64,000 nt of DNA. Origin: Lachnospiraceae bacterium. GTDB taxonomy: Bacteria; Bacillota; Clostridia; Lachnospirales; Lachnospiraceae. Every line of letters begins with the position of its first letter. The first letter of the stretch is position 1. This document shows positions 34,670-43,736 of the stretch, in pieces. The notes beneath the pieces are model-generated. The model saw nothing but the letters and a program-made list of their open reading frames with translations, was not told where the DNA came from and made no database searches. Where the stretch lies: positions 1 through 64,000 of the forward strand of contig JALENY010000041.1 of NCBI GenBank assembly GCA_022767285.1. Direction: 5' to 3'. The position numbers and the translations under genes are program-made.

Positions 34670-36931
34670 TTAAATTTTCTGGTAATCACTGGGTGTGACA
34701 CCCACAACTCTTTTAAAAGCTCTGCGGAAGGAATAATCACTGCCGTAACCGACCGCAGCAGCTACATCCTGCACTGAGTTGCCCTGTTTCAGATACTCCT
34801 GTGCATGTCTTATCCTTAAAACCTCCAGATAGGAGCTGAAGCTGACACCAAACATTTTTTTGAAATCCCGGTACAGCTTTTTCTCCGGTACTTTCATCCA
34901 GTCAGCCAGACTCGCCAGATTGAACTCAACCTTTGAATACTCCTGTTCCAGTTTTTCTTCGATCTGCATCTTCTGCATTTCAACATCGCAGCTCTCGCTC
35001 AGTGCACGTTTGTCTGCAAAATAGCGCCATACGAGTATTGTCACTTCTGCCATTTCATTTGTATTCTTGGCGTGATGAATCTGATCATTCAAACACCGGG
35101 TTTTTTCATTTGCTTCCTCATGATCCAGGCATCGCAGTACGATACAGCGCAGTACCTCAAGGTTATGCTCAGCAGTGCGATACCCTCCCCGAGTATTAAA
35201 ACAATTCTCCATAATCTGACCGAGTATCTTGTTGATCTGTTCTTCCGTACCGTTTCGAATTGCTTTTTCAAACTGCATTTCCATCTCCACAGTGAAAATA
35301 ACGTGTTGATGCCTGGGAAGTTCTCTCAAAAGCAGCGGCGTACGCAGTTTATAGTATTTTGCATATTCGCAAATTCTGCAAACATGCTCATATTCCTCCG
35401 ACACGGACAGAACGTTATCTGCCGGATTGCTGATTCCCGTATAAATATTGATCGGAATCTGACTGTACAGTGCATAATTCATTTTTTCAAAGATCTGCTT
35501 TAACTGTTCTTCCGTCATCTCCTGCTCACATGAGGAGATGAGCACCGTATAATTTACCGAATCCATTCTGCATAAGCGGAACGGATACACAAGATGGCAT
35601 GCCAGGCTTTCCTTCAGTGCGGTTTCCAGAATATCTGAGCCAACAGCCAGTTCCTCTCCAACCGCATTCTCAATCACAAGCCCCACCAGGAAACATGGAA
35701 ATTCGATGGGGAAATCGATCTCAGCGCTTTTAAGATCTGTCTCAAGCTCTTCTTCTGATTCGTAGCTTCCGTATAATATTTTGCGCACAATTCCCTCACG
35801 GACCCATTCTTTCTGTTTTTCTACTGTGATGTGAAGATTCTCAAGCCGCTCCAATACACCGACCAGGCATTTCCATATACTTTTCTTTTTTCCATCGAAA
35901 ACGGCTTCTTCCGGGTATTTTTCGGAATAACGTACAAATTTTGCCACTACCGGTCGGCTATTGTTCCAGTGCCACAAGCAAGTGGCCGCACCGATTAGAA
36001 TTGATACGACACAGAGAATCAGAATCGTGTATTTTATGCTTCCGATTTTTGAAAACAATTCCGTCTGCGGAATTACAGTAATCAGGGACCATCTATTATA
36101 TTTTGTTTTATATGTATTGATAACTGTATGGCTGTCTGACCATTTCTGCTCAGCAACAAAGTTCTGCCAGAGAACCGTGCCGTTTTCATTGTCAATTATA
36201 CCTTGTGCCTGCTCATATCCATACAGAATATATCCGTTCTGGTCGCTCAGAAAAACTGCGCCATTATCGTCCCCCAGTACACTCATTAATAGGTTACCGA
36301 TTTCTTTCTCATCCAATTCTATTAAGACAATGCCTTTCTTCCCTTGTCCGCCAAAATCAAAAGGACGTATATAGAGCATAAAATCATTGCCGTTTTCATC
36401 CTGCAAATATCTGATTCCCGGCGGATTCAATCCATACAGCTTTTCAAGAAGTGTATCATATTGCTGACCACACCCGATTGCTGCAAGTGTGGAGATTCCA
36501 CGAAGCGTGTTTGGAATTACCCGGGGAATCTGAATGATATAGTCACTCTCCTGCGGCAGGATACAGATTCCTTTCACAAACCGATTCAACAGCACATAGT
36601 CCGGATAGGAAAGGGCCAGTTTATATGCTTTAAAATAGTCTTCTGACGAGATGAAATCATTTTCACTGTCCAAATATTCTTTTAAATTGGTGTCAGTACT
36701 GATATAGCGGCCAATGTTAACTACCTGATCCATTTCATTATCAAAGGTAAGCACAGCTTCCTTTGCCAGACTCTGGAATTTTTCTTTCTGTATATCCAGC
36801 AGTGACTCCTGCATCGTAATATAAATGATAATAATGGCAACGGCCGGGGCCAAAATGATGCCAAGATATGACAATAGCAGTTTAATGGATATTATGTTGT
36901 TTTTCTTCTTGTCAGACAGACTTTTTTTCAT
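34670..36931 (-). CDS. Membrane-bound AraC-family sensor-regulator
   Basis: 753 residues. A first membrane helix near residues 16-38 and a second near residues 290-310 (ILILCVVSILIGAATCLWHW) enclose an extracellular region of about 250 residues, probably a Cache-type sensor. After a cytoplasmic linker, the last 100 residues form an AraC DNA-binding domain (FNLASLADWMKVPEKKLYRD, GYGSDYSFRRAFKRVVG). This one-component architecture is common next to LplABC importers in Firmicutes. It likely senses the extracellular glycan and activates the operon that begins 169 bp downstream. The ribosome site is weak. Confidence 0.9.
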   Translation of the reverse strand: MKKSLSDKKKNNIISIKLLLSYLGIILAPAVAIIIIYITMQESLLDIQKEKFQSLAKEAVLTFDNEMDQVVNIGRYISTDTNLKEYLDSENDFISSEDYFKAYKLALSYPDYVLLNRFVKGICILPQESDYIIQIPRVIPNTLRGISTLAAIGCGQQYDTLLEKLYGLNPPGIRYLQDENGNDFMLYIRPFDFGGQGKKGIVLIELDEKEIGNLLMSVLGDDNGAVFLSDQNGYILYGYEQAQGIIDNENGTVLWQNFVAEQKWSDSHTVINTYKTKYNRWSLITVIPQTELFSKIGSIKYTILILCVVSILIGAATCLWHWNNSRPVVAKFVRYSEKYPEEAVFDGKKKSIWKCLVGVLERLENLHITVEKQKEWVREGIVRKILYGSYESEEELETDLKSAEIDFPIEFPCFLVGLVIENAVGEELAVGSDILETALKESLACHLVYPFRLCRMDSVNYTVLISSCEQEMTEEQLKQIFEKMNYALYSQIPINIYTGISNPADNVLSVSEEYEHVCRICEYAKYYKLRTPLLLRELPRHQHVIFTVEMEMQFEKAIRNGTEEQINKILGQIMENCFNTRGGYRTAEHNLEVLRCIVLRCLDHEEANEKTRCLNDQIHHAKNTNEMAEVTILVWRYFADKRALSESCDVEMQKMQIEEKLEQEYSKVEFNLASLADWMKVPEKKLYRDFKKMFGVSFSSYLEVLRIRHAQEYLKQGNSVQDVAAAVGYGSDYSFRRAFKRVVGVTPSDYQKI

Positions 36932-37012
36932 ATTGTATTATCTTCTTTCATTGCTTGAAATTATGTCGAAAGTGTAGTAGGGTAAAGATATTAAATAAAT
37001 AAGGAGATTCTC

Positions 37013-37309
37013 ATGTTATTCAAAGGAAAAAAAACACTTCCCAGTCTTTGTCTGTATGTCAAAGACGATTGTATCTATCATGATTATTTAAAAGACCTTC
37101 CGCTAAAGGAGAGGGTAATTCTAGAAAAAAGCATGGAATTTTTTGACGATCCGGAGCCTTGCCATATTCATCGCAGTGCTGTCCGCACCCGTCTTACAGC
37201 AGAAATCCAGAAAGAATGCCTCTTACGTGGCTCCTGCGCCGCACCGGGTCCGCTCCTTCTGTCTTATGCGGATTTTCCGGTAATCGACCGATTTGTTCTA
37301 ACGGATTAG
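37013..37309 (+). CDS. Small hypothetical protein
   Basis: 98 residues with AAGGAG 7 nt ahead of the ATG. It opens MLFKGKKTLPSLCLYVKDD and has five cysteines, a basic middle (IHRSAVRTRLTAEIQKE) and no membrane segment or known motif. Its last 12 bp overlap the end of the minus-strand redox protein gene. It is divergent from the AraC regulator gene. The ribosome site and protein-like composition support a real gene. No function can be given. Confidence 0.55.
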   Translation: MLFKGKKTLPSLCLYVKDDCIYHDYLKDLPLKERVILEKSMEFFDDPEPCHIHRSAVRTRLTAEIQKECLLRGSCAAPGPLLLSYADFPVIDRFVLTD

Positions 37310-38947
37310 GAAATATACGGCAAAGCCAAAAAACAGGATCGCATTCCATATTTTAATAACGCCCAAATGTCGGAGCATAAATTCAGAAACATGCTCCGTA
37401 TTTCTTGTTCTCTGTATCAGAAGAATCATGATAAAAGCCGGCATGGACATGGCTGTCACATAAACCAGAAAAACCGCCCATACACCGCTTATATGATCCT
37501 TCAGCATATAGCTGATCGACGCCATATAAATCTGGCCGGTACAGAAAAATTCTCCAAAAGATATGGCAATTCCCAGGAAAAGAATCAAAAGAGGCTGAAA
37601 AACACCTGTTTTCCCGGAAAGTTTCCGTATCAGTTTATGATTGATTTTTCGAAGGCCTACCGGCAATTGTGTTCGAATGTGTCCGTAATCCTGGCGGTAA
37701 ACGTGAACCGTGTCTCTGAGATAAATACAGGCAGCAGCCAGTAACAGTACCACCAGTACAAGATCAGCCACTCTCCCCACCTGATTCAAAGTCTGTTCCG
37801 GTATCTGGGAGGCAGTGAAATAGATAACGAATCCGATCGCAAAATAGGTTCCGTATTTCCCCAGTAAATACAGCATCCCATTTTTCCATACAGATGCTTT
37901 TTCGCTCAGAATCAGCGAAAGCAGCATTAAAAGCATAGATATCGAACATGGATTCAAACCTGCAAGCAGTCCTGCACCAGCCATAGCAGCAAGACTGATT
38001 CCGTTTTTCTCCTTCTCTGCGGTTATCCCATCCTCCTGCGCCAAACTCCGCGCATTTTCCAGATTTTCAATCAGTCGTTGATTGCTGTCGGATGCATCGC
38101 CGGATATTCCCTGAACTTCGGATTGGATGCGGTCCTTTCCGGTAAATACTGTATTCCCCACAAACAGAGCCGGTACTACCTGATCGCTCTCAGGTACTTC
38201 ATAAGTGCGAAACATGCATTTTAACAGTTCCAGACCATTTTCTTCAATGATGTTGCAGGTTATGACCGCATCCTTAAGAGAAGAAGCTTTTATCCAGTCT
38301 TCTGCCTGCTCACAGTCATCACATGCATTTGTAGTAAAAAGAAGAAACATCCGATTTTCACTGTCTTTGATTTGCCGGATGATTTCGTTTGCCATCTGTT
38401 CCGTATTTTCTGCTGTGTCCTGACCGGATACCGGGGTAGCATCCGCCGGATTTCCGGCATCTTTCTTATCGATTCCATCTTGAGAAGTTGTATCCTGCCC
38501 ATCTGCTGTTCCGGGAGTTTCCAAAAGCTGTTCTCTAAGAAATTCTTCCATGCCGTCATAACCGTTTACCCAGTAATTGCCCACCACCAGTACAGGAAGA
38601 TCCGTTCCGTCCGGAATGGCTGTTTGTTCTTTCACAGTATCATAATACACTTTGCAGGAATCCAGAAAAACATTGTAGGTACGAACTTCTATGTTGAGGT
38701 TCCTGCGCTCTTCCTTCGGAATGGTTTCATCGAGTATAGCATAAAAATCAGCGTCACCCTCACAGGCTGCGCACACGTTTTCGTAAAAGAATTCCACTGT
38801 CACCGTTTTTTCATTTTCAGCGCCGCAAACATTCTGTGAAAAAGCGGTAAGAAAAGCTGCCAGTCCTGCCAGACAAGCAAGCAGGAACAAAAGTGATCTC
38901 TTCTTTTTATTGTCACAACCAGTGAACCGAAAATTATTTCCGATCAT
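37298..38947 (-). CDS. Thioredoxin-like/DsbD-type membrane redox protein
   Basis: 549 residues from the ATG preceded by CGGAGA (an earlier ATG would add 7). After a membrane anchor or signal (LLFLLACLAGLAAFL) come two extracytoplasmic thioredoxin-like units, one with CAAC at Cys59/Cys62 and one with CDDC at Cys209/Cys212, joined by a Gln/Thr/Asp-rich linker. The C-terminal half has six membrane segments of CcdA/DsbD type, with Cys334 in GLNPCSISM and a second Cys in GEFFCTGQIY. It probably carries electrons from the cytoplasm to outside thiols. The N-terminal domains in series are unusual. It converges with the small plus-strand gene. Confidence 0.8.
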   Translation of the reverse strand: MIGNNFRFTGCDNKKKRSLLFLLACLAGLAAFLTAFSQNVCGAENEKTVTVEFFYENVCAACEGDADFYAILDETIPKEERRNLNIEVRTYNVFLDSCKVYYDTVKEQTAIPDGTDLPVLVVGNYWVNGYDGMEEFLREQLLETPGTADGQDTTSQDGIDKKDAGNPADATPVSGQDTAENTEQMANEIIRQIKDSENRMFLLFTTNACDDCEQAEDWIKASSLKDAVITCNIIEENGLELLKCMFRTYEVPESDQVVPALFVGNTVFTGKDRIQSEVQGISGDASDSNQRLIENLENARSLAQEDGITAEKEKNGISLAAMAGAGLLAGLNPCSISMLLMLLSLILSEKASVWKNGMLYLLGKYGTYFAIGFVIYFTASQIPEQTLNQVGRVADLVLVVLLLAAACIYLRDTVHVYRQDYGHIRTQLPVGLRKINHKLIRKLSGKTGVFQPLLILFLGIAISFGEFFCTGQIYMASISYMLKDHISGVWAVFLVYVTAMSMPAFIMILLIQRTRNTEHVSEFMLRHLGVIKIWNAILFFGFAVYFLIR

Positions 38948-39032
38948 ATGAGTATTTCTCCGCTCCATCGAAAAAAGGGCAATCCACGATGAATGATCTC
39001 ATCCGGCTTACCCTCTCTTTTGTTTTTGAAAT

Positions 39033-39656
39033 TTATAATTTTCCTTCTTTTTCTTCAACAGCATGCAGGATGAGATCGACAGTGCCGTCAATACCCAGAG
39101 CACTGCTATTGATGCAGAGGTCGTAACTGCAGGCATCGCCCCATTTTTTATTTGTATAATAGTTATAATAGCTTGCGCGCTGTTTATCAGTCTTGAGGAG
39201 CATGTCCTTTGTTTTTGCAGGAGTCATATCGCGAATCTTACTTACTCTCAGTACACGGTCCGCAATCGGTGCATTGATAAAAATGCGAAGACAATTATTG
39301 TTTTCTTCCAATGCATAGTCTGCACAACGTCCTACCATGACACAGGCACCTTCTTCTGCTATTTTTTTAATAGCATCAAACTGTGCCAAAAATACTTTGT
39401 GGTTGATCGGCATATCAGAAAAAGTTGACCCGCTGTATCCGTAAGAATAAGTATCCATGACAAGAGAATAAAGAAAACTTCTTGTTGGTTTTTCATCGTG
39501 ATTTTCAAATAATTCTGCACACAGCCCGCTTTCCTTCGCTGCACGCTCAAGAAGTTCTTTATCATAACACGTTATGTTCAGCTTATCTGCCAGTTTTTGT
39601 CCGATTTCTTTTCCGCCGCTGCCTGCCTGACGGCCAATTGTAATAATTGTTTTCAT
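39033..39656 (-). CDS. Cytidylate-kinase-like protein
   Basis: 207 residues from the ATG after AAAGGGG. The P-loop is TIGRQAGSGGKEIGQKLA at residues 4-21. It belongs to the cytidylate-kinase-like (AAK_cytidylate_2) group, which differs from true Cmk in lacking the long CMP-binding insert. A nucleotide-kinase lid-like basic segment, SKIRDMTPAKTKDM, follows. Substrate unknown. It is the last gene of the long minus-strand block. Confidence 0.85.
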   Translation of the reverse strand: MKTIITIGRQAGSGGKEIGQKLADKLNITCYDKELLERAAKESGLCAELFENHDEKPTRSFLYSLVMDTYSYGYSGSTFSDMPINHKVFLAQFDAIKKIAEEGACVMVGRCADYALEENNNCLRIFINAPIADRVLRVSKIRDMTPAKTKDMLLKTDKQRASYYNYYTNKKWGDACSYDLCINSSALGIDGTVDLILHAVEEKEGKL

Positions 39657-39726
39657 ATCGTAAACCCCTTTCTGAACTTGGTAAACATACATATATTATA
39701 GTATATTTTTTTAAAAAAGTACACCT

Positions 39727-40644
39727 CTAGCTTTGCAATTTCTCCAGCAGTATTTTGAAATATTTCGGCAGAGGAGCTTCAAATTCCATATAAGAACCTG
39801 TTGTCGGATGGATAAAGCCGAGGATCATCGCATGCAGAGTTTGTCCTTCCAGATTAAAAGGGCAGCGTGCAGGTCCATAGAGGTCGTCTCCGAGAAGAGG
39901 ATGACCGATGCTTTGCATATGCACGCGAATCTGATGCGTACGTCCGGTCTCTAATACGAATTCCGCGTAAGTGTAGTTGCCGAATCGTTCTAATACGCGG
40001 TAATGGGTAATGGCATCTTTACCGTTTTTTACGTTTGCCGCCATTTTTTTGCGGTCATTTGGGTCGCGTCCGATAATACTGTGAATGGTGCCTTCATCCT
40101 CCTTCAGATTGCCATAGACGATACCTCGATATTTTCTGGTAATGGAATGAACTTTCAGTTGTTCTGCAAGACACTGGTGAGCCAGATCCGTTTTGCACAC
40201 AACCAGGGCACCGGTGGTATTCTGATCAATGCGATGTACAATCCCGGGGCGAAGGACACCGTTGATACCGGAAAGTCCATCTTTACAGTGGTATAAAAGT
40301 GCGTTCACCATTGTTCCAGTGTAATGTCCCGCAGCCGGGTGAACCACCATTCCCTTCGGTTTGTCAACCACAAGGAGCTGATCATCTTCATAGAGGATGG
40401 AAAGCGGAATGGGCTCTGCTTCTGCCCGCAGTTCCTCCGGTTCTGGTATAGAAACCTGGAGCTGATCATTGCTATGCAGTTTATAATTGCATTTTACCGG
40501 CTTGTCATTCACCGTCACTTGTCCATTTTCCACCAGTTTTTGTATATAGGAGCGAGACAAACCATCCAGTTGATCGGCAAGAAACCGGTCAATCCTCGTA
40601 TTTTGTTCTTCCGGAGAAATATGAAAATCCAATATCTGTTCCAT
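39727..40644 (-). CDS. rluD: RluD-family 23S rRNA pseudouridine synthase
   Basis: 305 residues. An N-terminal S4 RNA-binding domain (TRIDRFLADQLDGLSRSYIQ) is followed by the synthase domain with catalytic Asp in HRIDQNTTGAL and the downstream GRTHQIRVHM motif. RluD-type enzymes modify 23S rRNA helix 69; the Bacillus relatives are RluD1/YlyB-like and sit after lspA, as here. It starts within the end of lspA, showing coupled translation. The ATG at 40644 and the GTG at 40650 are both possible starts. Confidence 0.93.
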   Translation of the reverse strand: MEQILDFHISPEEQNTRIDRFLADQLDGLSRSYIQKLVENGQVTVNDKPVKCNYKLHSNDQLQVSIPEPEELRAEAEPIPLSILYEDDQLLVVDKPKGMVVHPAAGHYTGTMVNALLYHCKDGLSGINGVLRPGIVHRIDQNTTGALVVCKTDLAHQCLAEQLKVHSITRKYRGIVYGNLKEDEGTIHSIIGRDPNDRKKMAANVKNGKDAITHYRVLERFGNYTYAEFVLETGRTHQIRVHMQSIGHPLLGDDLYGPARCPFNLEGQTLHAMILGFIHPTTGSYMEFEAPLPKYFKILLEKLQS

Positions 40645-40646
40645 AG

Positions 40647-41174
40647 TCACCTGTAGTTTTCAGCTTTCTTTTTTAAAAAATCATAGTCTTCATCCTTGTA
40701 AAAAAACAGCACCAGAACCAGGATGACAGCCACAGAAACCGTCACATAAATATCAGCCACGTTAAAAATCGGGAAATTGATCAGGCTGAAATAAATAAAG
40801 TCTACAACATACTGGAACCGGATCCGGTCAATAAAATTGCCGAGGGCACCGGCTAAAAGCACAATACTGATAATGCGGGCCGGCAGATACCTTCCTGTGT
40901 GCGGCATTTTGAAATAAAGCCAGACGATAACAACAGCCATCGCCACGGTCAGAATATAAAACAGCCATTGCATATCCTTGAGCATACCAAAAGCAGCACC
41001 TGTATTTTCCAGATACTGCAGTTCAAGAACCCCCGGAATTAAAGGGATGCTGTGCTGATTTTTGAGAAAAGTCACGGCAAGATATTTTGTCCACTGATCC
41101 AGCATCGTCAAAAGGATCACGCCTGTAATCAGCCAAAGAATGGAAAGAGCATTTTTGTTTTTCATTTTATTCAT
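40647..41174 (-). CDS. lspA: Lipoprotein signal peptidase
   Basis: 175 residues with four membrane helices. It cleaves the signal peptide of prolipoproteins such as the LplA-type and transglutaminase-type proteins of this window. The catalytic aspartates are in LGNFIDRIRF and VADIYVTVSV, with the conserved LDQWTKY and ENTGAAFGML segments. It overlaps the end of aroB by 8 bp (ATGAATAA). The ATG at 41174 is chosen over a TTG at 41180. Confidence 0.96.
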   Translation of the reverse strand: MNKMKNKNALSILWLITGVILLTMLDQWTKYLAVTFLKNQHSIPLIPGVLELQYLENTGAAFGMLKDMQWLFYILTVAMAVVIVWLYFKMPHTGRYLPARIISIVLLAGALGNFIDRIRFQYVVDFIYFSLINFPIFNVADIYVTVSVAVILVLVLFFYKDEDYDFLKKKAENYR

Positions 41175-42276
41175 GGTCAATTCGGTCTCCGTTTATAAAA
41201 TCAAGTGCGGAAAGGATCTCTTCATCTGTGACATTCGTATCAATATAGGCTTTTCCGATAGCTTTCAGTAAGATAAACCGTATTTTCCCCTGCTCCATTT
41301 TTTTGTCCAGTTTTGTTGCCGCAAGGATTTTTTCGGGTTCCAGACCCTGAAACGTAATGGGAAGATCAAACCCCACATTCATATCACGGATCTCATACAG
41401 CTCTTCCATGGAAAGCATCCCGCGTTTATAAGAAATATATGCGGCCGCAACCATGCCAAGCCCGACACACTGACCGTGATGAAGCTCAAAATTCATCAGT
41501 TTTTCAATGGCATGGCCGATCGTATGACCGAAATTCAGCAGAGCGCGTTCTCCTTTTTCCTTTGGATCCTTTTCAACTACATATTTCTTGATTTTACAGC
41601 ACTTCGCGATCATTTCTTTTAATATTTCCGTATCGCGATCAAGGATATCAAACATATGATTAATTGTCCAGTCATAGAACGCTTCATCCTTAATAAGACC
41701 GGATTTCAGAACTTCACCCATTCCACAGGAAAACTCAACATCCGGAAGTGTTTTCAGAGTACTGAGGTTCATATATACAAGCACCGGCTGATGGAAGGCT
41801 CCGACCATGTTTTTATACTGCCGGAAATCAACCCCGGTCTTTCCGCCAATGCTGCTGTCCACCTGAGCCAACAGCGTAGTGGGAACCTGAACGAATGAAA
41901 TCCCACGCAGATAGCTGGCAGCGGCAAATCCGGTCAGATCCCCGGTCACGCCGCCTCCCAAGGCCACAAGAAAGTCCTTACGGTCAAATTTTTCAAGGAT
42001 CAGATGTTCATAAATATCATTTACCGTATCAAGATTTTTCTGTTTTTCGCCTGCCGGAAAGGTAAATACGCTCACATGGGAACAAACCTGTTCCAACTGT
42101 TCTTTTACCTGATCCAGGTAAATCGGCCCTACATTGGACTCGGTTACAATACAGACTTTTCTTTTGTCCAGAGACAGATTTTTGATTGCTGCTCCAAGCT
42201 CTGAAAAGTCATTTTTCAATAAAATCTCATAAGAAAATTCATTTTCTTTCTGAACTTTAATCGTGGATGTGCTCAT
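41167..42276 (-). CDS. aroB: 3-Dehydroquinate synthase
   Basis: 369 residues from the ATG preceded by AAAGGAG. It converts DAHP to 3-dehydroquinate, step two of the shikimate pathway, using NAD+ and a divalent metal. NAD-binding segment FPAGEKQKNLDTV, core GGGVTGDLTGFAAASYLRG, and metal ligands in SCGMGEVLKSGLI and FGHTIGHAIEK are intact. No other aro gene is nearby. It lies between ylmH and lspA, 10 bp after ylmH. Confidence 0.96.
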   Translation of the reverse strand: MSTSTIKVQKENEFSYEILLKNDFSELGAAIKNLSLDKRKVCIVTESNVGPIYLDQVKEQLEQVCSHVSVFTFPAGEKQKNLDTVNDIYEHLILEKFDRKDFLVALGGGVTGDLTGFAAASYLRGISFVQVPTTLLAQVDSSIGGKTGVDFRQYKNMVGAFHQPVLVYMNLSTLKTLPDVEFSCGMGEVLKSGLIKDEAFYDWTINHMFDILDRDTEILKEMIAKCCKIKKYVVEKDPKEKGERALLNFGHTIGHAIEKLMNFELHHGQCVGLGMVAAAYISYKRGMLSMEELYEIRDMNVGFDLPITFQGLEPEKILAATKLDKKMEQGKIRFILLKAIGKAYIDTNVTDEEILSALDFINGDRIDHE

Positions 42277-42286
42277 AATATCTCCT

Positions 42287-43042
42287 TTAACTGTATCGGT
42301 AAATACGGACCACGTATCTGCCTTTTTTTGTCTTATTTTCCGAACCGCCAAAGCGGAATTTCCCTTTGCCGCGGACCGATATGACGTCTCCTTCTTTTAA
42401 TGCATAACCGTTTGAAGTGACCATTTTCCCATTTACAAACACTTTTCCGCCCTCAATTAAGGGTATCATACTGTTTCTCGAACTTTGAAATGCCAGGGAA
42501 ATGACTGCATCCAGACGAACAGAAGCTACGGTACCGGTTATCTCTTCCTCTTTTCTGGTAACAGCCAACTCCGGGGCCGGCACTTTACAAATAACAATAT
42601 TCGTGTGTTTCACGCAGCAAAGCTCCATCTGAATATATTCAGCAATCCTTACTTCACAAAACACATAGGCACTAAAATCTTCCTGAATAAGAATATCCCC
42701 TGTCTTACTGCGATCAATCCCCAAATTTAAGAGGGCTCCAAGATAATCACGGTGGGTCAGTACCTCAGAATATTTTAAGGATTTTGGCTTAATGTGCAGG
42801 CAGCATATCGGAAAGTTCCATTCATAAGAAAGAGCATCAGGAAGAAATGCTATCATCTGACGCTCTGACATCTCATAACCGCCGGACCACTGCAGGGAAA
42901 CTCCCTGCAGCACCCGGGAAAGGCTATGTACCATATGCTGTTCATTCAAATCCAGAAAATCAGAAAAAGTTACAATATCACGCTCGTACGCGGTGCGGTA
43001 CAATTCCAGTATTCTTTTTTTAAACTGATCTTCTTTATCCAT
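42287..43042 (-). CDS. ylmH: S4-domain RNA-binding protein YlmH
   Basis: 251 residues. The C-terminal S4 domain (RLDAVISLAFQSSRNSMIPL, VFVNGKMVTSNGYALKEGDV) and the N-terminal YlmH domain match the Firmicutes division-cluster protein. YlmH relatives act in rescue of stalled ribosomes. It follows sepF as in Bacillus, but ylmG and divIVA, normally next to it, are absent. Start has no strong ribosome site. Confidence 0.9.
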   Translation of the reverse strand: MDKEDQFKKRILELYRTAYERDIVTFSDFLDLNEQHMVHSLSRVLQGVSLQWSGGYEMSERQMIAFLPDALSYEWNFPICCLHIKPKSLKYSEVLTHRDYLGALLNLGIDRSKTGDILIQEDFSAYVFCEVRIAEYIQMELCCVKHTNIVICKVPAPELAVTRKEEEITGTVASVRLDAVISLAFQSSRNSMIPLIEGGKVFVNGKMVTSNGYALKEGDVISVRGKGKFRFGGSENKTKKGRYVVRIYRYS

Positions 43043-43108
43043 ATAACAAACTTAACTGATACTTCTAATAGATCTCTGGTTACAATATTCCACGGTGACT
43101 TATGCGCA

Positions 43109-43720
43109 TCAGAAATTGCTGCGCATGGACGGAAGATCAAAAGCTCCGTTTAAAATTTCCTGGAAATCACCGGAAATATCCACATCAGCCGGTGTAAGGA
43201 TGAAAATATAACTGGAAATTTTCTGAAGACTTCCGTTTAAGGAATAACATGCACCACAAGTGAAATCAATGATTCTCTGGGCAACATCTACATCAAGGCC
43301 TTCCAGATTCAATACAACGGTACAGGCATCAAGCAGTGTATCAGCGATTTCTCTGGTGTCTTCCATGGAAGTGGGACGGATCACACTTACTTCCATAGCA
43401 GAACCTCCTTTTTTGCGCATCGGCGTAATCTTACTGTTGTTCTTCGGCTTGGAAGAAGAAGCGGCGGTCGCTGCGGTACGCTGTTTGTAAGACGGCTGCT
43501 TCTGTTCTTTTGCCGGTGCTGCGGCCTTCGGTGCAGGTTTCACATCGTCAAGATCATCAAGATCATCTTCATCACTGAATTTTTTGAAGAAACGACGCTT
43601 TGGCTTGCTGTCCTCATAGTCATCATCGTCATCAAAATCATCGTCATCCAGGAATTCGTCATCATCGTCAAAATCATCGTTCAGTTTTATTGCATCTAAA
43701 AACTTGTCAATAAGCCCCAT
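43109..43720 (-). CDS. sepF: Cell-division protein SepF
   Basis: 203 residues. The N-terminal amphipathic segment MGLIDKFLDAIKL should bind the membrane. A long linker is very acidic (Asp/Glu runs to residue 55) and then rich in Ala, Lys and Pro. The SepF domain in the last 95 residues (VSVIRPTSMEDTREIADTLL, LNLEGLDVDVAQRIIDFTCG) bundles FtsZ. The acidic linker is longer than in Bacillus SepF (about 150 residues). GGAGAG precedes the start. Confidence 0.95.
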   Translation of the reverse strand: MGLIDKFLDAIKLNDDFDDDDEFLDDDDFDDDDDYEDSKPKRRFFKKFSDEDDLDDLDDVKPAPKAAAPAKEQKQPSYKQRTAATAASSSKPKNNSKITPMRKKGGSAMEVSVIRPTSMEDTREIADTLLDACTVVLNLEGLDVDVAQRIIDFTCGACYSLNGSLQKISSYIFILTPADVDISGDFQEILNGAFDLPSMRSNF

Positions 43721-43736
43721 TTTACTCTCCTACCTT

